Below are positions 56,280-64,000 of a DNA stretch of 64,000 nucleotides, piece by piece. Within the stretch, counting starts at the first letter, position 1. Each line of letters opens with the position of its first letter. The notes beneath the pieces are model-generated. The model was not told the DNA's origin. It worked only from the letters and a program-made list of their open reading frames with translations, and searched no databases. The position numbers and the translations under genes were made by a program. Source of the stretch: Adiantum capillus-veneris (lineage: Eukaryota > Streptophyta > Polypodiopsida > Polypodiales > Pteridaceae); contig CM043942.1 of NCBI GenBank assembly GCA_014529385.2, positions 30,716,969-30,780,968 on the forward strand. Direction: 5' to 3'.

Positions 56280-56575
56280 TGACAAGTTTTGTTAGCAGAA
56301 TGCCTTGGAGACGTGCGTCAAAGGATTGGGGAGTTGCTCAATATGAAATTGTTGACATATCATTAAATGAGAAATCTCACATCAAAGATGAAGATTCATA
56401 GCAGATTCCAACAAGTATATTCATTAAATGACAAACTTGTTAGCAGGATGCCTTGAAGACGTGCACCAAAGGAATGGGAAGCTGCTCCATATGAAATTGT
56501 CGACATTAAATAAGAAAGATCACATCAAAGATGAAGATTTGGAGCAGATTTTAGCTTATATATTCATTGGAAAGT
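56280..56575. repeat. 148-bp tandem duplication
   Basis: Blocks TTGTTAGCAG(A/G)ATGCCTTG, GCTC(A/C)ATATGAAATTGT and CACATCAAAGATGAAGATT recur 148 bases apart with about 15 percent differences. Confidence 0.9.
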
Positions 56576-56788
56576 TCCAAGCTACGAATGGAGCCAAAGT
56601 AAAAACAACCATATTTCTCAAAGAGATGTGGACGCTACACCAAAATCCTAAAGTGATGGATAGTGCCAGATGCCTGCAACAGCTGGATAGTTTTTTCAGT
56701 CTGCCACCATGGGGAACCAACTTTGAGAGAGAACATGAACTATTGTCAAGCATCCAATGACAATGGAGAAGCAACTCTCACAAACAAA

Positions 56789-56896
56789 GATGGGGCGCTA
56801 CAATGCAAGTAAAGATTACAAGTGAGATCATTTTCCAAGTGAGATGGGGCGCTACAATGCAAGTAAAGATTACAAGTGAGATCATTTTCCAAGCAC
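56789..56896. repeat. 54-bp tandem duplication
   Basis: GATGGGGCGCTACAATGCAA and GATTACAAGTGAGATCATTT occur twice exactly 54 bases apart, with no difference seen. The period is 18 codons. Confidence 0.95.
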
Positions 56897-57879
56897 TCCA
56901 TTCACCAGGCGGCCACCACAACTTGTTGTAAAAGACAAAAGAAATTGACAATGGCAAGGCATTCATCAAACAGTAGGGCCACAAGCTCACCTATAAAGAC
57001 TTGATTTACTCAAAACAGAGCTACAACTACGATTGATCTTACAGCATATTAAAGTGCAAAAGTGGCCTAGATACACCAAGCCATTCTTACATTTGGCGGT
57101 CGTCATGGTCATCGGCTTATAGAGCGTCACGTCATCAAATGCGACTTGGGCAGCTATATTTTGGAAAATCTAATCGAAGCAAACTAAAAGAGAAACAAGA
57201 AGAACAAGAGCTACATGAATGTTGGACCAATGCTCAACCGAATAGCATACCAGGATCTTGGAATGATTGATGACCTCACTAAAGTAGAGTTCGAGTTGGC
57301 TTATCACACAAGTCAAAGCATAGTGTCCAAGCAGTGAGGAGTGCTTCTACAATGCCCACAAAAATAAAGATGTGCGGGTCAAGCTCGAAAGCACCAACCA
57401 TAGATAGCAAAGCCACAGAGTTAGACATAGAGCTCCATGGGGAGATCAGGAGGAAAGAAGATACCCCTTCAAAGTACCATACAATTGAAGGAGAGGAAGA
57501 AATAGACATTCCTCTTGTCAAGAAGAAAATGCCGCAAGAAGAACATATTCCAAGAGCACAGGTGTAAAGATCCATGGAGGGACTCAGAGGCTGAGAGAGG
57601 AAAGGCTTGCAAAGAAATCTGAAGAGCAAAACAAAGTTGCCGCAACACAGTAAATTTCATCTTCCTCATACTAAGATGATTTAGGACTAGATGCAAGGCT
57701 GCAAAAGCTTAAAGAAGAGAGAAGACAAATTGCAAAATACGTCCTCAAATTGGTTGATGCTCAAAGACAAAGAATCCATCAAGTGTTGAAGTGTAAAGCA
57801 GATCAGAGAGAGGTGGAATCCAAGAGACAACGGATGACAAACATAGGTCCAATCTTGGATTCTCCTCGCGTTCCACCTA

Positions 57880-58140
57880 CACATCAAGAGGAGACTATTC
57901 TGAAAATTGCAACTACTGCAAAAATAGTAGAGGGACTTGGGGAGACCACCTCTCCCAAACCTCCTTCTCCACCATCTACCAATGTGTAAGAGGAAGGACA
58001 AGCTTCCACACAACCTCTCCCCCAAAAATTTCAAACTAATGCAAATATAGTGGAGGGACCTAGGGAGACCACCTCTCCCAAACCTCCTTCTCCACCATCT
58101 ACCAATGTGTAAGAGGAAGGAAAAGCTTCCACACAACCTC
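57880..58140. repeat. 123-bp (41-codon) tandem duplication
   Basis: Two copies share GAGACCACCTCTCCCAAACC (57942 and 58065) and ACCATCTACCAATGTGTAAG. The period keeps reading frame, but each copy carries an in-frame TAA in the frame with the best protein character. Confidence 0.93.
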
Positions 58141-60070
58141 TCTCCCAAGCTAAAACTAGATCACATCAGCCAAATTTGGAATGCCAAACTAAAGAAGAGA
58201 TGCAAGATCAACTTGATAGAACCACTACATCTTGAGGAGTAGCACTTGGCACAAGACAAAGTTGTCAATGTACCAAGGTTCCTGCCACAACGGAAGGACA
58301 TGTCAATATATCATAGAGATAAGAGGAAATGGGAAAAAAAGACCTCCCTCCTTTGCAACCAATAGATGAAAAAGTGGCCATGAGGATAGTCAAAAATTTT
58401 GATCTTTGTGAGACCCTTGACATGTTGGAACTCCAATTCACCTATCACAAAAGGTTGTGGCTCGGATCAAAGAAGCAAGAGAGGCCAAAGCCGCCATGGC
58501 AAAAGTAAATCAAGAGATAGCATAACTTAAAATCCTAGTGGATGGACTACAAAGGGAAAAACAAAGGCTTCAAACAGAGCTCAAGAAAGCAAAGAAGGGT
58601 GTTGAAGACACAAGGATCTCAAAATTGAAATAGATGCCAATACCCACTTTCAAGTGCAATGAGATGAAATTGAAGAGCAATTGAAAAGGGAGAGGAAGAA
58701 GTATTCAAAGCTATGTGACTTGTATGATGTTGTGAAGCATACCCTCTCAACTGTCCTTGACAATCAAGATGTGACACCAAAAGCATCTACTTTTCTCCCT
58801 TCAACAGTAAATTTCAACAAACTCAAAGCACTCAAGGCTAAGTTGGAACAAGAGCACTTGCAAAGGAAACTAAGGATGGCTGGGATGCTTATGACCAATG
58901 CCTAGAAGAAGCAGCAGATCAAAGAGCTACAGGAATAGCTTGCCAAAGCAAAAGTAAAGTTGATTGCACAAGCAACGGTGCATGCTTAGGAATCAAAAGC
59001 CAAAACTGTGGATTTGGGAGGTACTTCCCAAGTACATAAAATATGCCAATCACCCAAAACATACACATAGAGTTTGAAAGTACTGATCAATTGCCCTTAA
59101 CAGACCTACCTAGTACTTCAATAGTGGGTGAAATTGAGGACCGACTAGAAGTGGATGCTCAAGATTATATCAAGCAATGGATAGCAGACATGTCCAATGG
59201 TGTAGCTAAAGAGTACATGTAATATGAGCTAAAGGTTCTGAAGTCTACAACACTTTTGATGATCCAACCAATTGAGCAAAAGAATTTTGGCCACAACATG
59301 TTGTCCCTGCCCTTAATGAAGCAAGAAGCTATCTTATGGTAAAAGAATTTTCTCTCAACTTTAGAATTAAATGCACATGGGTATTACAAGTTACAGTCAC
59401 AAAAGAACAAGTACTACTTGTATGGAGAAAGAGATGGTTTGACAAGCTGCCTCAAAATGAGACCATCTACAGAATTGCACCACAGCATCTATGGATTGAC
59501 CCAACTTATTGTTTTATTCCTAGATGGCAGTCCTAGGATACCTATTTTGTGTGGAAGAATAGGAGAAATAGGGTGTTAAATTACCATGTCCTTGCCAATC
59601 CAAAAGAAAACACCAATCCCACAAAGAATATATGCTACACACTCTCAGGGCTACAATAACAATGTTGCAAGATCTACCAGATTTGACATTCCACATGATA
59701 TGTAAAATAGCAAAGATGATAATCAAGCTTTCAATGACATCAAAAAATTAGAACATCCATGGGAAGTCTTTCTTGAAGGCACCAATGGCATCATCTGAGA
59801 CCTCCAAGAAGCACCTTCCATTGATGCAAGCATCTTGTTCTTGCCTTCACACTACATACAAACCTTTGACATGCATTCATGATAGGATTTTTCGAAATGA
59901 ATTCCACCATTTTCGATCCATTAGCAAAGGAGCTACATGTGCATCATGTGGCATATCAAAGCACACTGCTCAACAACCCTCTCAAAGATCTATCTTTCAC
60001 GGTGAACATCATGGTAAGAGTAGCCAAATACAACAAAGCACTCAAGTCTTTGGAAAAATGACATTTTGAA

Positions 60071-61030
60071 AATTACCTATTATCTTCTGCAACATGCATG
60101 AGGCCGTGTATCAGCTAGGAATGGGGAAGTGTTTGGCCAATGGCCAATACAACTTACAGACATCCTCCTAGTTGGACACACATTTCAAAGCCAAAATTGA
60201 CAATTGTACCTTAATTTTTTGAGAACTATGTATATGAGCTATGTAATTTTTGTCCTATAGCTACATATATGTGAGATGTAATGTCTATTATGTACTCAAG
60301 GCCTAGAGCCGGCCAATGGCCATTTTTGAAACCCCTAGGTATAAAAGCCAAAAACTCTAGTTTGAAAGTGATATTCTTTTGGATAAAGAAAGGAGCTCTA
60401 TTGTATGTACAGCCAACTCAAGTTTGTAATCAACATATCTCATGATTGGGTAATCTAGTTCAAATTCCAAAACGTGCATTGTGTTCCTCTTCTCTTTCTC
60501 TTTCATTCAAGTGTAAGCATTTCAAGTTCTGAGAGATATGTGGCCTCGCGTTTGCGAGTCTTATTTTGTATTATGAGTGATTAATTCATTGTTTTATGAA
60601 TTTTGCCTATAGGAGAGTGCTATTAGACCTTAGGGAAACCTGTCTGAGTAGTTCTATTGCAGTTTGTATGACTAGTCATTGATAGTTCATGATTTTTATA
60701 CCTTGTTGAAATGCTGCTAGACTTTGTAGACTCGTTCCCTTAGACCTAATATAGATTTGCGTCAAGGTTTGAGGCTATCCAAATGTATTTTAGTCATTGA
60801 AATGGCATGCTGATCGAGAGCAGTGAGATAGGATCTTGATCAGCGAGATAGGATATAAGCAAAAATTTTGATCTGTGAGTTGGTGATTTTCTTATACAGA
60901 CTGACACGTTTGCTTGTTAGGTTCACTTCTTGAGGTTGACACCATCAAAGAGTCTTTGTGTCCCATCCAAGTTATTTCTTTGAGTATTGACAAGAGTATG
61001 TTAGTGCCAAAAGGCTATGCTATGGGCATC
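60071..61030 (+). mobile_element. LTR-like sequence, plus orientation
   Basis: Counterpart of the inverted copy at the window start. Landmarks are CCTAGGTATAAAAG (about 60338, TATA-like), GAAAGGAGCT, TGATTGGGTAATC, TGTGTTCCTCTTCTCTT, GCATTTCAAGTTCTG, CCCTTAGACCTAATA, GTTGGTGATTTTCTTAT and GTTAGGTTCACTTCTTGAGG. It follows the decayed coding region, consistent with a 3' LTR. Exact ends are not defined. Confidence 0.55.
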
Positions 61031-61060
61031 CGTCGTGGCGATCCGCTAACATTGTGCGAT

Positions 61061-61460
61061 CATTCATATGCCCAAAGACAGTAACATCACCTTTGTCTTT
61101 AAACTACGCAATGTCCTCTTCTAAATCAAAAAATGATGAGCATTCATATCCCCAAAGATAATAACACCTTTGCCTTTAAAATAACTAACATCCTCCTCTA
61201 AATCAAAAACTGACTGATCTCTATCCATGCAATCATAAAAGAAAGAATTGTGTGATGAGGAAGGCAGCAGTCGGCTACAAAAATGGATGCTTTTTTTGGT
61301 GTCATAATTTTCAGCCAATAATGTTTGTGCTTGTCATCTTTCACAACTGAAACAAAATCTTTCAATCCTTTCTTAATCATACATGCTACCCCTTCTTGCT
61401 CTCTTTGTTGCTTGATATTCTTTGACCACATCAATGAATGTACATTGTAATCTCCCAACC
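61061..61460 (-). pseudogene. LINE apurinic-type endonuclease relic
   Basis: On the minus strand, two frames joined by a shift near 61250 read REQEGVACMIKKGL, KHYWLKI and IFVADCCLPHH, then SFFYDCMDRD and GVIIFGDMNAHH. This is the order of the LINE endonuclease, with GDMNA in place of the GDFN(A/T) motif. An 80-bp tandem duplication (61061 and 61141) repeats the GDMNA end. No reverse transcriptase follows on this strand, so the copy is truncated. Confidence 0.7.
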
Positions 61461-61760
61461 CGTTAATCCTTTGTGTGTTATGCTCTCAAGTTTCAACAAG
61501 AAGTACAACATCGACTTTTCTGATTAGTTCATTTATGCCAACCCCGCATTCCATGGGTAGCCATTGCAAATCCAAAATCATACTTTCAATTGTAACTCAG
61601 TCTCATAGGTCCCGCATTCCTATTTTCTCAAAGGACTTGCCTCCTCCTTGGGCACATTTTCTTCATGAACGATCTCCTTGTTTTTCTTATCCCTCTCCTC
61701 ATATGCCTTGTGATGCATATTTTGTTTCTTAATGGTGTTATCTTCACATACAAAACATTT
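61461..61760. other. LINE upstream remains, no clear motif
   Basis: Probably further degraded LINE sequence in minus orientation, up to the LTR start at 61761. Nothing else is recognised. Confidence 0.3.
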
Positions 61761-63386
61761 TGTATCTATAATGGAAATGGCCTATGAACTTTGAGAGTAG
61801 CGGAATTAGGAAAGTAGGAGAAGCACTTTTAAGAGATTACTTTGTGAGCATAGCTGGTGAACTTAATTGATGGTAGCAACATAAACATGGTACTTAGTTA
61901 ACTTGGCATGAACAATACTTTTGCAAGAGAGAGAGTTTAGAGAACATGACAATAGTTGAGGACCGGATTCATATGGAGCCGGTCCCCCCTCCAATAGGCA
62001 TTTGTATTATAGTTTCTCCTATCAAGAGAGACTTGGTAAAATACAATCTTTGTGTTCCTTGTGACCTTGGTGATGCAATGAAGATGGAAAGCTTCATGCA
62101 TCACAAACATAACATAACATAAACTTGAAGAAAGCATTAACTTTCCCAAGCCTCAGTCCCAAGGCCTCAAACACCTTCGAAGGTGGAGAGAGCTAGCGGG
62201 GAGTGCGGATAGGGAAGAGGAAGAAGAAACATTCCATAGGAGAAAGAAGTAGTTCCTCACTTATCATTACTCTTCTTGCTAGCATACATAATAGCATAGT
62301 AATGGAGATGGAGAAGATGGCAAGCTTAAGCATTGAAGCATGACACTTGGTTGGATTTGCATTCCATAGCCAAGAGTGTTGGTGTAGGCTTTCACTCTCA
62401 CAAGCTTGGAGAAGGAGGTGATGTTCCTCAACTTTCACCAAGTGAGAATGGTATCTCCAATGAGTGTGTGTGATGGTGTATATCCCCCTAGCACCCCCCT
62501 TTCTTGCTTTGGGCAAAAATTCTACTTGCTACAAGCTCATTGGACCCCTCTCCCCTTAGCCAATCACATCCAACATGCAGTCAAGCATATGGGTAGTCTT
62601 TTGACAAGTGTCCTCCTTACCCCTTAGAGAGAGAGAGAGCTTGAAAATATCTAGATATTTGTTAGGTGGAAGTAAAAGCTCATGGACCCCTCTTTAGCCC
62701 AACCAATAGCATTCAAGCACCCATGTGGTTAAGCTTAGTGAGAGTCTGACATGTGTCCCATGTGCTCTTTTAGAATTCTCCTAAGTTTGAGATTTTTATG
62801 CATAGGAAGTTTCTCAAGCAACTTCCTCATTAAGTGAGTAGGTTCTCTTTTTGACTCAAGCATCTTACCCCCAATGCGTAGGAAGCTTTTCAAGCAACTT
62901 CCTCATTAAATGTGACAAGTACCTCAAGTACCTTAGTCATCAAGCATGACAAGTACCTTAGGTGGAATTCCCACCTCAAGCACAGCCCTAGCTTGCCTAA
63001 GTTTAGGTCAAGTTCCCACCTCAAGCACAGCCGTAGCTTCCCTAAGTTTAGATCGGGTACCCACCTCAAGCACAGCCCTAGCTTGCCTAAGGTTCTCACC
63101 TCAAGCACAACCCTAACTTGCTTAAGGTCAAAAGGACTTTTAACACTAACCATTGGAGGTCTTTAATGAAGCTAACCCTAAGGTCTTTTAAGCTTCATTA
63201 GTTAACCTTGCTCTTTGGCAGACCATCTCTCATTTGGACCCCTTTACCATTGGCCCCGTGTTGAGATAGATCTGTAAGCACATGTCTATATTCTAACCCT
63301 TGTTCCCGTTTATTATCCCATATTAAATGATTAGTTTAATATGAGAAAATCATTTGGGTTGGTTAGATATTAGATATTTGATGACA
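61761..63386 (-). mobile_element. 3' LTR of a second chromovirus (1626 bp)
   Basis: It starts TGTATCTATAATGG (61761) and ends ATGACA (63386), parallel to the main chromovirus LTR. Conserved parts are the GACCGG...CCGGTC stem (61963-61985), GTCCCCCCTCCAA, ATCAAGAGAGACTT, an ATTGG-CCAAT pair (62539-62564), a second worn pair (62681-62707) and AAATGATTAGTTTAATATGA. Internal imperfect tandem repeats of a CACCTCAAGCACAGCC unit occupy about 62970-63115. The other LTR lies outside the window. Confidence 0.85.
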
Positions 63387-64000
63387 TTACTTCTCTCTTG
63401 AAATCATAGTCGTACTCGACTATGAGGTAAAAAAGATAAAGTTATAGCCATTAGTCAATTTGTCTTAGCGGGTAGAGGATCCCTTTTTACCCTACAACAT
63501 CATTCCAAGATGGATGATATAATCCATTTGTTGCTTGGGAGACATAGCTGCCACAAGCATGTCTGCTCTTTAGTCCATTTCATCCTCCCAACTAGAGTGA
63601 CAAATTCTACATGGTGTTTGAGAGACGTCGTCATCCCAAACATGATTCTTAGTATGCATACTACTTAAATTTGTGCACAATAAAGAGAGAATTAGTCTTA
63701 TAAGACAAAAACATTAATCATTTGAAAGAAACATGTACATTTGGTTACTCTAATATAGCATTGTTAGCGTTGACAAGGTTCATACTACCCTTAAGCTGGA
63801 TTCCTTACATCCATCTAGCATCTTCAAAAGAATAATTTTTGAACTTAATAAGATACCGTCGGATAATCTTACCATGTCGTAGTACCTTGTCTTCATGCCG
63901 AAGAATAGCTTCGGGTTGTAGTACCTCTTCTTGATCTTCGAATTTGGGAGGGTCTTCAATAATTGGTTCATTTGGAAGTTCTCCTTTGTAGGGCTTGAGT
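63387..64000 (-). pseudogene. Second chromovirus, C-terminal pol with chromodomain, cut by window edge
   Basis: The purine-rich tract beside the LTR and the CATAGTCG/CGACTATG hairpin (63405-63424) match the first element. The frame on the minus strand from 64000 to 63745 reads LKPYKGE..., then ILRHEDKVLRHGKIIRRYLI and FEDARWM. It then hits an in-frame TAA (63805-63807) where the first element has CAA (Gln), and continues to a final TAA at 63745. Only the chromodomain end is visible. The premature stop means the chromodomain would lack its last helix, so this copy is probably inactive. Confidence 0.85.

Larger units (their letters stand above)
56280..60070 (+). pseudogene. Decayed retroelement-like coding region of unknown family
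   Basis: A long plus-strand stretch reads as degraded protein across changing frames. It includes a segment with NKKDHIKDEDLEQIL and FLKEMWTLHQNPKVMD (56480-56660), a Pro/Ser/Thr-rich part with a 41-codon repeat (57825-58140), a coiled-coil-like segment (LQREKQRLQTELKKAKKG near 58550), a KALKAKLEQEHLQRKL helix (58825-58875) and further fragments to 60065. It precedes LTR-like sequence in the same orientation, so it is probably the gag-like product of that element. No enzyme motif or zinc knuckle was recognised. Three local duplications (148, 54 and 123 bp) fall inside. Confidence 0.4.

Noticed and set aside
57687-58148. 153-codon minus-strand frame with repeated WWRRRFGRGG
   Set aside because: It is the antisense shadow of the 123-bp duplication. 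The plus strand carries the protein-like character of the surrounding region.
1-64000. tRNA, rRNA, bacterial operon or organelle sequence
   Set aside because: No cloverleaf, rRNA core or compact gene arrangement was seen. The only tRNA-related sequences are retroelement primer sites.

Overview
The window looks like nuclear DNA of a repeat-rich land plant. The evidence is one spliced family-1 pectate lyase gene with plant-type protein motifs and GT-AG introns, set among plant-type LTR retrotransposons (chromovirus, Tat/Athila-like, Ty1/copia), L1-like LINE relics, a MITE-like element and many microsatellites. I could not fix the lineage from sequence alone. Long G/C homopolymers and very abundant decayed retroelements would suit a large genome such as a fern or gymnosperm, but that is a guess. 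No rRNA, tRNA, CRISPR or prokaryotic signals were seen.

Layout. 1-800: minus-strand LTR-like sequence of a family that reappears inverted at about 60.07-61.03 kb. 1.08-2.0 kb: L1-like LINE 3' end (minus). 2.1-2.8 kb: Ty1/copia integrase relic (plus). 6.66-9.10 kb: a five-exon pectate lyase gene (433 codons after splicing), the only host gene that looks intact. 11.1-12.46 kb: a truncated LTR related to the main chromovirus. 12.5-14.8 kb: a decayed copia element (minus) whose gag is split by a 286-bp terminal-inverted-repeat element with a 6-bp target duplication. 17.7-23.1 kb: a Tat/Athila-like element with a tRNA-Asp-type primer site, a leader of about 286-bp tandem repeats each carrying a palindrome, and gag without visible pol. 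23.6-25.3 kb: a degenerate FCP1/HAD-like coding region (minus). 25.33-26.68 kb: a satellite built of short imperfect palindromes, resuming at 35.59 kb after an insertion.

26.68-35.59 kb holds the best-preserved mobile element: a complete Ty3/gypsy chromovirus (minus strand) with 1590- and 1594-bp near-identical LTRs, a 5-bp target duplication, a primer site, a polypurine tract and one uninterrupted 1649-codon gag-pol frame ending in a chromodomain. Next come a 1330-bp terminal-inverted-repeat element flanked by TTAA (37.2-38.55 kb), a second Tat-like gag relic (40.2-43.9 kb), an inverted LTR fragment (43.94 kb), an L1 relic (44.7-47.9 kb), a hairpin- and microsatellite-rich stretch (48-50 kb), another L1 end, a gypsy integrase relic and duplicated LTR-like segments joined by a 65-G tract (51-53.6 kb), a different LINE reverse transcriptase (54-55.2 kb), a decayed unknown retroelement coding region with its LTR-like 3' end (56.3-61.0 kb), a LINE endonuclease relic (61.06-61.46 kb), and the 3' LTR plus pol end of a second chromovirus that runs off the window (61.76-64.0 kb).

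How it fits together: the pectate lyase gene is an island. Everything else is nested transposon history, overlaid by at least fifteen local direct duplications of 27-254 bp. The most interesting unexplained structure is palindromic: the leader palindrome array, the TAGCATA-type satellite and its resemblance to the MITE-like element, the evenly spaced ATTGG/CCAAT pairs in the chromovirus LTRs, a 77-bp-arm foldback near 48.9 kb, and a hairpin-plus-poly(A) tail shared by LINE 3' ends.
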